The notes: generated by a model from the letters alone, not told the origin. Counted from the stretch's first letter, positions 54,751-63,268 are shown. The stretch is DNA of 64,000 bases from Chitinophagaceae bacterium (GCA_947454235.1 CANGIY010000016.1:38147-102146), one strand, 5' to 3'. Program-made: numbers and translations.

Positions 54751-54865
54751 TTCAGCGAACACTTTTATGGGATAAGATACTACACAGGGCCGGCCGGTGT
54801 TGTACCTTCTTTCGTAATTGCTCCTTTATTTAAGACCCTGTTTTAACCTCACAAAAGTTTAAAAC

Positions 54866-57106
54866 ATGGTCAAAAAAATCGTTACCGGACTAGCAGTCCT
54901 CTCTACAGTACAGGCAATGGGTCAGTCAAACCACGCTGATACCACCGCCTATGATGCCGACTCTGCGGTCGTCGCTAAATCACTCAAACACAAAAAGCAA
55001 GACTTACAACCCATTGAAGTAAGGGCATCAAGGGCATCATCAACAGCTCCGTTTGCCAAAACAGAAGTGGCGGGCAAAGAATTGCAAAAAAACAACCTGG
55101 GGCAAGACCTTCCGGTGTTGCTACAATTTACCCCTTCGGTGGTAGTTAACTCCGATGCAGGTGCAGGGGTAGGCTACACAGGTATTCACATCAGGGGTAC
55201 CGATGCCACGCGCATTAATATTACATTCAACGGCATGCCTGTTAACGACCCTGAAGAGCAGGCTACGTACTTTGTTGATATTCCCGATATCGCTTCTTCG
55301 ACCTCATCGGTGCAAATACAGCGCGGAGTAGGTACTTCAACCAATGGTGCCGGAGCCTTTGGTGCAACAGTAAGTATCAATAACCTCAAGCAACTCGATT
55401 CAGCAGGTGGCAGCTATACCCTTAGCGGTGGCTCGTTCAACACCATGAAAAACACACTCGTTGCAGGTACCGGCTTGTTAAAGAACGGCTTGCAGTTCGA
55501 TGTGCGTCTTTCTGACGTTCGTTCTGATGGGTATATACAGCGCGCTTCAACAAGTTTGCAGTCAATGCAGCTAACTGCAGGTTGGAAAGCATCAGACAAA
55601 ACAAGTTTTAAATTCCTTTTTATGCCCGGTCGCGAAAAAACAGGGCAGGCATGGAATGGTGTTCCGCAAGATTCACTTTCTACCAACAGGCGTTACAACG
55701 AGCTTGGTTTAAAACCCGATGGCTCTTACTACGACAACCAAACCGACAATTACTATCAAAACTACTATCAGTTTTTTGCAGATCATCAGTTCAATAAAAA
55801 CTGGTTGGCTCATGGTGGTTTGTTCCTCACACGTGGCAAAGGGTATTACGAGGAGTACAAAACCTATCAGGCCTATGCCGACTATGGTTTAAACGATATA
55901 GTTACTGCCAAGGGCGATACGATCAGCCAAACCGATATGGTGCGCCGTTTGTACCTTGACAACTATTACTATGGTGGTATTTTCAACCTGTACTACACTA
56001 AAAACAAAACCAATGCGGTAATTGGTGGTGGCTGGTCGCAGTTCGAAAACCTGCATTATGGTAATTTATTATGGGCTCAAAATGGTGGAGTAGGTACCAA
56101 CTACCAGTGGTACCGCAACGATGCGCAGAAAAACGACCTCAATGTGTTTGGTAAAATTGAGCAGTCATTGGGTAAAGTGAGCTTGTTTGGCGATTTCCAG
56201 TACAGGAATGTAGCTTATTTTATGAATGGCTTTAGAGACCACCCTGCATTAAGGCAAGTGGTGAACTACGATTTCTTTAATCCGAAGGCGGGCTTTAACT
56301 GGGCAATAAGTAATGAATACGGAAAAACACAAAGAATGTACGCCAGCGTAGCCGTGGGCAATCGTGAACCTAATCGAGGCGATTACGAGGCAGATCCTAT
56401 CAACCTCCCAAAACCTGAACGCTTGTACGATGGCGAACTAGGTTATGAATTGGACCACAAAAACTGGGGCATAGGTGCCAACCTGTACTACATGCATTAC
56501 AACAACCAGCTCGCACTTACAGGTAAAATCAACAGTGTAGGCGAGTACACACAAACCAACGTCGATCAAAGCTACCGCGCAGGTATCGAGCTTATGGGAG
56601 CATGGTACCCTACCAAATGGTTGAACCTGAACGCCAACGCAACATTCTCGCAAAACAAAGTCGAGAAATTTACCGAGTACATCGATAACTACGACAGCAC
56701 AGCGCAAACAGCAGTACAACATTCTAATACCGATTTGAGTTTTTCGCCATCGGTTATTGGAGCATTTACAGTGGGTTTAAGTCCGTTCAAGTTTAAAAAC
56801 AGCGGTTTTTTGAATATCGATATCAGTACTAAATATGTAGGTAAACAATACCTCGACAATACAAGCAATGAGAACAGGATTTTGAAAGCCTATTCTTATA
56901 CCAACATCACCATCAGGCACGGCTTTAAGTTGAAACCATTCCGTATGGTTACAGCAACCGTTGGGCTGAACAATATTTTTGGTTCTATGTTTGAAAGTAA
57001 CGGCTGGACATACACATACATTTCAGGTGGACAATCTTCTACCTATAACGCATACTTCCCTCAGGCGGGCTTCCATTTCATGGCTGGGCTCAACCTGGTG
57101 TGGTAA
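54866..57106 (+). CDS. TonB-dependent receptor, probable thiamin uptake
   Basis: 746 residues. Signal peptide (MVKKIVTGLAVLSTVQAMGQ), a plug domain (QPIEVRASRASST, TGIHIRGTDATRINITFNGM, VQIQRGVGTSTNGAGAFGATV), then a 22-strand barrel region ending in PQAGFHFMAGLNLVW with a C-terminal aromatic residue. Control by a TPP riboswitch indicates that the substrate is thiamin or a precursor, as known for such receptors in Bacteroidota. No inner-membrane thiamin transporter (pnuT) or kinase gene follows; the transcript ends at a terminator. Confidence 0.93.
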   Translation: MVKKIVTGLAVLSTVQAMGQSNHADTTAYDADSAVVAKSLKHKKQDLQPIEVRASRASSTAPFAKTEVAGKELQKNNLGQDLPVLLQFTPSVVVNSDAGAGVGYTGIHIRGTDATRINITFNGMPVNDPEEQATYFVDIPDIASSTSSVQIQRGVGTSTNGAGAFGATVSINNLKQLDSAGGSYTLSGGSFNTMKNTLVAGTGLLKNGLQFDVRLSDVRSDGYIQRASTSLQSMQLTAGWKASDKTSFKFLFMPGREKTGQAWNGVPQDSLSTNRRYNELGLKPDGSYYDNQTDNYYQNYYQFFADHQFNKNWLAHGGLFLTRGKGYYEEYKTYQAYADYGLNDIVTAKGDTISQTDMVRRLYLDNYYYGGIFNLYYTKNKTNAVIGGGWSQFENLHYGNLLWAQNGGVGTNYQWYRNDAQKNDLNVFGKIEQSLGKVSLFGDFQYRNVAYFMNGFRDHPALRQVVNYDFFNPKAGFNWAISNEYGKTQRMYASVAVGNREPNRGDYEADPINLPKPERLYDGELGYELDHKNWGIGANLYYMHYNNQLALTGKINSVGEYTQTNVDQSYRAGIELMGAWYPTKWLNLNANATFSQNKVEKFTEYIDNYDSTAQTAVQHSNTDLSFSPSVIGAFTVGLSPFKFKNSGFLNIDISTKYVGKQYLDNTSNENRILKAYSYTNITIRHGFKLKPFRMVTATVGLNNIFGSMFESNGWTYTYISGGQSSTYNAYFPQAGFHFMAGLNLVW

Positions 57107-57133
57107 TTTACTTTTCAGTAAGCATGAAAGTCG

Positions 57134-57166
57134 ACAGGCTGCCTCGGTGTGGGGCAGCCTGTTTCG
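57134..57166 (+). terminator. Rho-independent terminator of the TonB receptor gene
   Basis: Perfect 10-bp stem ACAGGCTGCC / GGCAGCCTGT with a T-rich tail. Confidence 0.85.
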
Positions 57167-57489
57167 TTATTGAGTGGAATATAGAAAGCGCCACCAATTC
57201 CGCTAACTAACCGAGAAAGTAATCAGAAATTGACAGTTTTAAATTTTTATGTTCAGACGCAATTATATGGCCCTATACGTCAGATAATCGTTCGATGAAA
57301 GCCGTAGTTTGTTTTTATGTGTTAACTTTCAAAGGAATGAATAGCAAACTCCATCTTTATGCCAAATGGCAAAATTTTCAAAAGAAAACACGTCAAAAAT
57401 AATATAGTTTGTATCTTTATGAAATGTTAGAATTTGAAATTGCATTCGGCTTGCCGTTGTAAAAAATAATATTAAAAAACATAATACGC
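57167..57489. other. Intergenic region with promoter of the SIR2/ThiC-like cluster
   Basis: No gene seen. TATCTTTA at 57412 (one mismatch to TANNTTTG) is a likely -7 box for the cluster. A small palindrome TGCCA-AA-TGGCA lies at 57360-57371 and might be an operator. Confidence 0.5.
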
Positions 57490-57933
57490 ATGGCGATCAC
57501 AGTCCGTGAGTTTGAGCAGTTCTTCGGGCAATTCAAGAGTAATCCCGCTGCGAGAAATTTAGATATCGACAGCTACACTGATACGGTTCGGGCCGAATTT
57601 GAGCAGTATAGTGACGCGTTAGTCAACGAAGGGCGACCTACCGAGTATGTGCCGCAGGCGTACTACAAGAATGCGTTAGAATATCTCATTGTATCGAATT
57701 TTAAGCGATTCTTTCTGGACGAACTGGCAATGACGATAAGTATACGGGAAAACTTCACAGGCAGCACAATTCAAGCCGTTATTTTCGAAGGTCGAGAAAC
57801 ACCCTTTCCTGTTTCCGGCGGCGTAACGGAACTTAAGGATGCTTACGATGAACTATCAAGGTTATTTAGAATTATTCGTAGGGAGCTACTTGGCCTTGAA
57901 AATAACAATATTGATATTTTAGATCCACTTTAA
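57490..57933 (+). CDS. Small protein of unknown function, first gene of the SIR2/ThiC-like cluster
   Basis: 147 residues, acidic and predicted mostly helical, no signal peptide. Notable segments: EFEQFFGQFKSNPAARNLD, VPQAYYKNALEYLIVSNFKRFFLDEL and ELSRLFRIIRRELLGLENN. I do not recognise the family. The stop is three bases before the nuclease-like gene, so the two are surely co-transcribed. It may be a partner or regulator of that protein. Confidence 0.8.
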   Translation: MAITVREFEQFFGQFKSNPAARNLDIDSYTDTVRAEFEQYSDALVNEGRPTEYVPQAYYKNALEYLIVSNFKRFFLDELAMTISIRENFTGSTIQAVIFEGRETPFPVSGGVTELKDAYDELSRLFRIIRRELLGLENNNIDILDPL

Positions 57934-57936
57934 ATT

Positions 57937-58638
57937 ATGCCAATACCACCAGTGGTCGCAACTGCAATCAATCAATTCTTTACTACGCTTGCTCCGGTGA
58001 CGCTTGGTAGAGTAATTTCTGGCGACGGTAACAAATACGAGCTTTATGTCTATTCGGTAGTATATAAAGCGTTAAAACGTCGATTCCCAGCCATTACAGT
58101 CCAAGGTCTGGATGCAGGTGGGCGATTTATATTCAGGTGTAGTCCAGGAATAATTCGCGCAGGTTATAGCTATTTTACGTTCTCAAATAAGAAAGGGCAG
58201 GTGTTTGAGCTGAGAAATGGCATTGAGATTCATGGGCACGTAATGGAGCATGAAATGGATGTGTTGGTCGTAGAGAAAAACATACCAGGATACGGCCCCA
58301 ACCCTACCACCTGTCATGCATTGCGCCTTGCCTTGGAATGCAAATTCTACGCGGACAACAGTTCTCTGAAGGGAGAGGTGCGGAAATTTCTGGGAGCCAT
58401 GACCGATCTAAGTCAAACAGCACAAGTGATTATGGAAAGTTTTCCTGCGGCAGGCGAAATACACTCTGGCCAAGCATTCTTCAAGTCGTTTATTACTAAT
58501 AAATCAGCCGAACTGAATACCCGTCTTGAAAGGTTTGTATATGCACATGGATTGTGGCCATTGTTCGATATGCTGCCTACGGGTGTGGAAGATACCTTGT
58601 ACGATAGAGTGTATAGGTATAGCAAGCTATGGATATAG
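57937..58638 (+). CDS. PD-(D/E)XK nuclease-like protein
   Basis: 233 residues. An N-terminal helix ends with GDGNKYELYVYSVVYKALKRRFP (possible first Glu of the fold). It is followed by MEHEMDVLVVEK (Asp108) and ALRLALECKFYAD (Glu134-X-Lys136). The D…EXK spacing and the beta-strand pattern fit a restriction-endonuclease-like fold. FLGAMTDLS and FFKSFITNKSA follow. No specific family recognised, so activity on DNA is inferred from the motif only. Co-transcribed with the small gene before it and 65 bases ahead of the SIR2-SLOG gene. Confidence 0.72.
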   Translation: MPIPPVVATAINQFFTTLAPVTLGRVISGDGNKYELYVYSVVYKALKRRFPAITVQGLDAGGRFIFRCSPGIIRAGYSYFTFSNKKGQVFELRNGIEIHGHVMEHEMDVLVVEKNIPGYGPNPTTCHALRLALECKFYADNSSLKGEVRKFLGAMTDLSQTAQVIMESFPAAGEIHSGQAFFKSFITNKSAELNTRLERFVYAHGLWPLFDMLPTGVEDTLYDRVYRYSKLWI

Positions 58639-58672
58639 ATTATTAAAAATATATATACTTAATGTACGACGT

Positions 58673-58680
58673 TATCTTTG
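58673..58680 (+). promoter_or_regulatory. Internal -7 promoter element in front of the SIR2-SLOG gene
   Basis: TATCTTTG, exact TANNTTTG, inside a longer possible frame beginning at ATG 58662. It makes ATG 58704 the better start and suggests that the effector can be transcribed separately from the upstream pair. Confidence 0.62.
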
Positions 58681-58703
58681 TCGGCTTTTATAAAATAAAT
58701 TAC

Positions 58704-60071
58704 ATGACGATTGAGCAGTTTATTAATGACTACTCTCAGGAGTTAACCGAAGGTACTGCGGCATATTTCGTAGGCGCTGGTATTTCTAAACCGTCGAAGC
58801 TACCTGACTGGCCGGAGCTGTTAAAACCACACGCAGCGAAAATAAAAGTGGAGGATTTGACGGGCAAAGACCTTCCGTTAATTGCGCAGTACGTTATCAA
58901 CGAAGAAACGGGCAATAGAGGACCGTTCATAAATGCTGTGTCAAAGAAATTGAGAAAAAAGTTCTCACCGAACAGCTATCATGAATCAATAGTCAAAACA
59001 AATATTCGGACGATATGGACAACCAACTATGACAACCTGCTGGAGACAGCGTTCGGTAATAGCAATATTGATGTCAAAATCACCGATGATGCCATTTCAA
59101 GAGACGTCCCCAACGTACAGGTCAAGATAATAAAAATGCACGGTTGTATTTTTAACTCACACCGCAACGATATAGTAATAACCCAATCTGATTATGAGGA
59201 TTTCTTTATAAAACGACCTGCTACAGCGCAGAGGTTGCAGATGGATTTACTACAAAAATCCTTCTTATTTATCGGTTATGGTTACGGTGATACGAACATC
59301 AAGAATATTATTACGGAAGCTCGCCGCTTATCAAACAATGCAACCAGGCAGCACTATCTAATTACTACGACACAGCCGGGAGAGGAGTTTAATCTGTGGT
59401 GCAAAAATCTGAACCGGTACGGTATCAAAGTCATTGAGATTCCAAATTATGGTGAGTTAGACCGAATTTTAGAAACGCTGGCGCTGAAATCCAGAGGCAA
59501 AAGTATTTTCATCACTGGAGCACACAACAAAAAGAGTATTCCTGATGTTCCTAAGATCGCTACTGCACTTGCTATGGAGGATGAAATTGTGTTGAATGAT
59601 GGGCAATCAACAGGTGTGATGAGAGTAGCTGCAAGAGCCTATATGGAGAAAGTCATAGAGCGCCAGGCGGACATCAGCAAGAGGCTAAAATTTTATCCCA
59701 ATCCCTATGCTGCCAACCCCCGCTTTACTGATGATGTGTCGTTACTGCCAGTATTAAAGCAGTGGCGATCTGCCCTATTCAAGGCAACGCAGGTAGTTGT
59801 GGCGTTTGACGGAGGCATGGGAACACAGGCTGAGATTGAAATCGCGCTGGAATGCGGTTGTATTGTTATCCCATTTATTAAAGATGCGAATGTTCCATTT
59901 TGGAAGTGCTTGGACAATGCAACATTGATCCAGCGCATCGAGAAATATGACAAAACCTACATCGGCAAAGTGCGTAAAGGCAACGCAACTGCTGCAGACG
60001 TTATTGCACTTATTCTGACAGTTTTTGAGATCAAACAAGATGAAAAAAAAGGTAGTAAACCTCGTTCATAA
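58704..60071 (+). CDS. ThsA-like SIR2-SLOG (Thoeris-type) effector
   Basis: 455 residues from ATG 58704 (14 fewer than the longest frame). Residues 1-255 are a SIR2 domain: GAGIS (24-28), WTTNYDNLLE with Asn108, KMHG with His146, and GYGYGDTN. Asn and His are the NAD-hydrolysis residues of ThsA and other defence SIR2 proteins. Residues about 265-455 are a SLOG domain (SIFITGAHNKKSIPDV, FDGGMGTQAEIEIALECGC), the sensor of ADPR-type signals in Thoeris. No TIR (ThsB) gene is present. The 3' end overlaps the ThiC-like gene by 32 bases. Confidence 0.88.
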   Translation: MTIEQFINDYSQELTEGTAAYFVGAGISKPSKLPDWPELLKPHAAKIKVEDLTGKDLPLIAQYVINEETGNRGPFINAVSKKLRKKFSPNSYHESIVKTNIRTIWTTNYDNLLETAFGNSNIDVKITDDAISRDVPNVQVKIIKMHGCIFNSHRNDIVITQSDYEDFFIKRPATAQRLQMDLLQKSFLFIGYGYGDTNIKNIITEARRLSNNATRQHYLITTTQPGEEFNLWCKNLNRYGIKVIEIPNYGELDRILETLALKSRGKSIFITGAHNKKSIPDVPKIATALAMEDEIVLNDGQSTGVMRVAARAYMEKVIERQADISKRLKFYPNPYAANPRFTDDVSLLPVLKQWRSALFKATQVVVAFDGGMGTQAEIEIALECGCIVIPFIKDANVPFWKCLDNATLIQRIEKYDKTYIGKVRKGNATAADVIALILTVFEIKQDEKKGSKPRS

Positions 60072-61137
60072 AAACGGAATAAAACGTGCTGGTGCTGGTT
60101 CTAACACATTGGTTTCAGTATTAGTTGGTGCAACCTCAAAAAAGGACTATTCCAATCAATTAAAAAAGCTTGACTGCTTAGGTAATTTAAGTAAGAGCGA
60201 TCTGCCGGACATTATCTCTGACTTGAGCTTGCAAAATAGCAGCACTTCATTGTATACTTACTTAATTGAACACTTCCCCGATTTGGTCATATCCACTTTG
60301 CCTATATACCAGTGTAAGCAACGCAGTGGCTTTGTAGACAGTAACGAGTTATTAGATATTACTGTACAGCAACTTGAAGCAGGGGTAAGTTTCATCACTA
60401 TACACCCAACTGCAAATCAGGAATTAGTTAGGTTGTCACTCAGTCGGTTAGTCCCCTGTACCTCAAGAGGTGGAGCTATGGTAGTCAAAGATCTTGCAAA
60501 TAGGAACTTTAATGCAGAGAATGTATACCTGAGGATTATTGATGAAATTATTGCTACCGCAAAGAAATATAGAGCGGCGATTAGTTTAGGTGCAACTTTT
60601 CGTTCAGCTAATATTTTTGACAGTGTGGACAGTTGCCAGATTGGGGAATTTAAAGTGCAAAAGGAGATCGCAGATTACATATATAATAGGGGGGTTGACG
60701 TTATAGTTGAAGGTCCGGGGCACACTCCTCCCAATAAAATACAGCAAGTAGCCCGTTATTACAATAAGATGTCCTATCCTGTAATGCCACTTGGTCCTAT
60801 CCCAACTGATGTTGCCATAGGGCAGGACCACATTTCATCTTCCATCGGCTCTGTATTGTTAGGGATGCATCAATGCGCTGACATTATCACTTCCGTCACT
60901 CGAGAAGAGCACACTGGGGGAGTACCTTCAATTGAAGCAACAATTGAAGCAATAAAAGCGGCAAGAATAGCTGCCCACATAATAGACATTAACAAGTTAG
61001 GTGACTCTTCTGCTGACAAAAAAATTGTAGCGTATAGACAGGAACATCATACATGTGTTTACGGCAAAAAAAATGCTGGATGCAGCAGATGTGCTGAGGT
61101 TTGTCCGCTCAAAGTCGATGTTTTTCTTTCGGATTGA
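60040..61137 (+). CDS. Divergent, shortened ThiC-like (radical SAM) protein
   Basis: 365 residues from ATG 60040; ThiC is usually 430-630. ThiC core blocks in order: LPIYQ (87-91), GVSFITIH, CTSRGG (140-145), AISLGATFRSA (SLGDGLRPG in ThiC), EGPGH (224-228), LGPIPTDVAIGQDHI with His264, TREEH (287-291) and AARIAAH. The two metal-ligand His are kept. The C-terminal cluster motif is CSRCAEVC (Cys 348, 351, 355), CX2CX3C instead of CX2CX4C. The N-terminal ThiC region (KINANIG) is missing or unrecognisable. It overlaps the SIR2-SLOG gene by 32 bases, so it is translationally coupled. A role other than thiamin synthesis is inferred. Confidence 0.85.
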   Translation: MKKKVVNLVHKNGIKRAGAGSNTLVSVLVGATSKKDYSNQLKKLDCLGNLSKSDLPDIISDLSLQNSSTSLYTYLIEHFPDLVISTLPIYQCKQRSGFVDSNELLDITVQQLEAGVSFITIHPTANQELVRLSLSRLVPCTSRGGAMVVKDLANRNFNAENVYLRIIDEIIATAKKYRAAISLGATFRSANIFDSVDSCQIGEFKVQKEIADYIYNRGVDVIVEGPGHTPPNKIQQVARYYNKMSYPVMPLGPIPTDVAIGQDHISSSIGSVLLGMHQCADIITSVTREEHTGGVPSIEATIEAIKAARIAAHIIDINKLGDSSADKKIVAYRQEHHTCVYGKKNAGCSRCAEVCPLKVDVFLSD

Positions 61138-61443
61138 TTGTGGTGTAGCGAACAAAATTTTCCTGAAATTTTCTATTTGGCAAGGTATTAACATTAACAC
61201 AAGCCTACCTTTCAATCCCCTGGCTATGTTAGAAGTTTCTGCCTGCCCCCATTCATAAAGTTGCACTTTTTAGCACTGCTAAAAATAAGATCTCTTGATA
61301 CTAAGTGTGTACTTGCTTTTATTTCGATACATGGTAAGTGCGAGAATTTTTATAATCTGTTTCACCTATGCCCCACAGATTGATTCGGAGAAACTCTAAC
61401 AGAGCGTAGTTTGGAATACCAAACTGTCCGTGACTTTTGTTCC
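61138..61443. other. Intergenic region after the ThiC-like gene
   Basis: About 300 bases before the next terminator. No open frame that I can support and no clear plus-strand terminator. TTTGGAATACCAAAC near 61412 is a small palindrome. Confidence 0.45.
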
Positions 61444-61476
61444 AAAAAAATACGCCCCGGTTTATTCCGGAGCGCA
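61444..61476 (-). terminator. Rho-independent terminator
   Basis: GCGCTCCGG / CCGGGGCGT stem (one mismatch) with a seven-base T-run on the minus strand. It ends the gene at 61522. Confidence 0.82.
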
Positions 61477-61521
61477 TTTACCATATTGTCCTGAGCGAAA
61501 CAGAACATTAAAACAAACCTA

Positions 61522-62706
61522 TTATCTTTTAAGTATCGAGTATTTCATTTGGAACTGAAGGTAATTTCGGTCAACACTGGCATTGTTAGGTGTAACCACG
61601 TTATTGATACCTTCCCTGTAAAGCACTGCCGCTTTAATGTTACTCGTGATAGCTACTTCAAGTTTACCCATTAAACCAACATCAAACAAAGGTGCCTGAC
61701 GTAAGTTGCCTTTATCGTATTTCGAAGCTTCGGGACGATTATCATTCAACATTTGCTGGAAGTCGGTACCCACACCTATAGCTACTTGTTTTATTGGTTG
61801 GTAGCCAACTGTAGGTGTAATTTGTACATAGGCGGAATTGTACTCAATTTTTTGTGTTTTAATGATTTCGTTGGATGCACCTGTTGCGTCACCTGACCCT
61901 GTGCTTTTAACCAATGTACCCCTTGATGCTACAACCGAGCCGCTTCCTACAGCACTACTTGTACTACTACTTCCTGAACCCGGTGTCACAGCATAGGAAG
62001 AATTAGTGTAGTTGCTTGAATTAATGAAAGCAATATCGCCCTCAACAAACATTTTACTGCCAATTTTTCTGCGTGCCGAAGCACCCACAGCATAACCGTT
62101 TGATTGGGTGCCGTAGCTAACACCGCCTATCACTGCCAATGATGTAACTCCCTCGCGCCTTGGAGTTTTAATTTTTCTGAAGGTTTCTACAGGTTTATCT
62201 ATTTGGGTAGTTTTTCTCTTTGCAATTTTGTTTTCTGGTTGTGAGGCCAAAGGGGCTTCCTGATCGCCGGCTTTTGCGAAAGCTGTTATCTTTTCAGTTT
62301 TGAAGGCATTATAACGGCGTACATTTTCAAAATTAATTTTTGCCTCACCCTTGTGCGACTCTTTCTCTTCAATGATTACTTGTTGGCTATTGCCGGTAGC
62401 AGGGGTATTTTCTATTGCCACGTCAATTGTCGGTTGAGCTACCTCAACAGGTTTTACCATAGCTGTAGCTTGCTCTTTTGAGCGATAAAATGAGCCTGCA
62501 CCCTCGTTAAGCGCAGTAGTAAAACCGAAAGTGATAGCAAAAGACGCAGCTACACCTACCAATGGTGCCCACCACACAAACAGAGATCGTCTCTTCCGCG
62601 GTCCGTTAAGTTCCGCCGAAAGCCGGTCCCAGTTACGGGCGTTGTAATCAAAGTCATTCTGGTCAAACTTTTGCTTGAGCAAAATGTCAAATTCTTCTGG
62701 CTTCAT
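61522..62706 (-). CDS. Membrane-anchored partner of ECF sigma factor, with beta-rich C-terminal domain
   Basis: 394 residues. N-terminal cytoplasmic helical part (MKPEEFDILLKQKFDQNDFDYN), a transmembrane helix near residue 50 (FVWWAPLVGVAASFAITFGF), a Lys/Glu-rich linker, then a C-terminal half of porin-like strands (LAVIGGVSYGTQSNGYAVGASARRK, VQITPTVGYQPIKQVAIGVGTDFQ, FQMKYSILK). The Ser/Gly stretch near residue 255 is a flexible loop. It overlaps the sigma factor gene by 20 bases, so an anti-sigma or sensing role is likely; the fusion of these parts in one protein is unusual. Confidence 0.8.
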   Translation of the reverse strand: MKPEEFDILLKQKFDQNDFDYNARNWDRLSAELNGPRKRRSLFVWWAPLVGVAASFAITFGFTTALNEGAGSFYRSKEQATAMVKPVEVAQPTIDVAIENTPATGNSQQVIIEEKESHKGEAKINFENVRRYNAFKTEKITAFAKAGDQEAPLASQPENKIAKRKTTQIDKPVETFRKIKTPRREGVTSLAVIGGVSYGTQSNGYAVGASARRKIGSKMFVEGDIAFINSSNYTNSSYAVTPGSGSSSTSSAVGSGSVVASRGTLVKSTGSGDATGASNEIIKTQKIEYNSAYVQITPTVGYQPIKQVAIGVGTDFQQMLNDNRPEASKYDKGNLRQAPLFDVGLMGKLEVAITSNIKAAVLYREGINNVVTPNNASVDRNYLQFQMKYSILKR

Positions 62707-63268
62707 ACGTCACAAATTGTTGTTCTGCTTTATTAATTTTTTTTTGTAGCAAGTTGCGAGCCTGGTGTACATGCCAGTGCGACGTTCCCTCACTTATTTC
62801 AAGTTGTTCTGAAATTTCTTTATGGTTATATCCTTCAAACACGAACATATTAAACACAGTTCTTGTCATTGATGGTAAATGTTGAATCAAACCCAGCAAT
62901 TCTCTGAATTCTATCGACTCGATAGCTTCGTTAGAAATTGAAAGGTTGGTTTCTTCCGGTTGAATGGCATGAACATGTACGGTCATTTCTTCTTTGAGGT
63001 AAGTACTTCTCAGGTAGTCCAGACAAGTATTCACCATTATTTTTTTCATCCAGCCTTCAAAAGATCCAGTATTCGAGTATTTATCAATATTGGTAAAGAT
63101 CTTCAAAAAGCCATCGTTAAGTAGCTGCTCCGCATCTTGCATGCTTTTAGAATAACGGGCGCATATTTTAAGCATTACGCTATAGTACACCTTATACAGG
63201 TATTCCTGTACTGCCCGGTTTTTCTTCCGACACCCTGTAATTATATCTTGTTCAGAGTAGGCAGGCAT
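62687..63268 (-). CDS. ECF-type RNA polymerase sigma factor
   Basis: 193 residues. Region 2: MLKICARYSKSMQDAEQLLNDGFLKIFTNIDKYSNTGSFEGWMKKIMVNTCLDYLR. Region 4: LIQHLPSMTRTVFNMFVFEGYNHKEISEQLEISEGTSHWHVHQARNLLQKK, an intact -35-binding helix-turn-helix. Translationally coupled to the membrane protein at 61522. Confidence 0.93.
   Translation of the reverse strand: MPAYSEQDIITGCRKKNRAVQEYLYKVYYSVMLKICARYSKSMQDAEQLLNDGFLKIFTNIDKYSNTGSFEGWMKKIMVNTCLDYLRSTYLKEEMTVHVHAIQPEETNLSISNEAIESIEFRELLGLIQHLPSMTRTVFNMFVFEGYNHKEISEQLEISEGTSHWHVHQARNLLQKKINKAEQQFVTYEARRI

Noticed and set aside
58662..58703. ATG 58662 as the start of the SIR2-SLOG gene
   Set aside because: An exact -7 box lies within this extension, and the SIR2 domain begins naturally after ATG 58704.
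57937..60071. A standard Thoeris system
   Set aside because: The SIR2-SLOG effector fits ThsA, but no TIR-domain ThsB gene was found on either strand of the window.
60040..61137. Ordinary thiamin biosynthesis gene thiC
   Set aside because: Too short, altered cysteine spacing, changed substrate-loop residues, no riboswitch of its own, and translational coupling to an immune-type effector.
61055..61258. Small protein overlapping the end of the ThiC-like gene
   Set aside because: Out-of-frame shadow of the ThiC-like C-terminus with no separate promoter.
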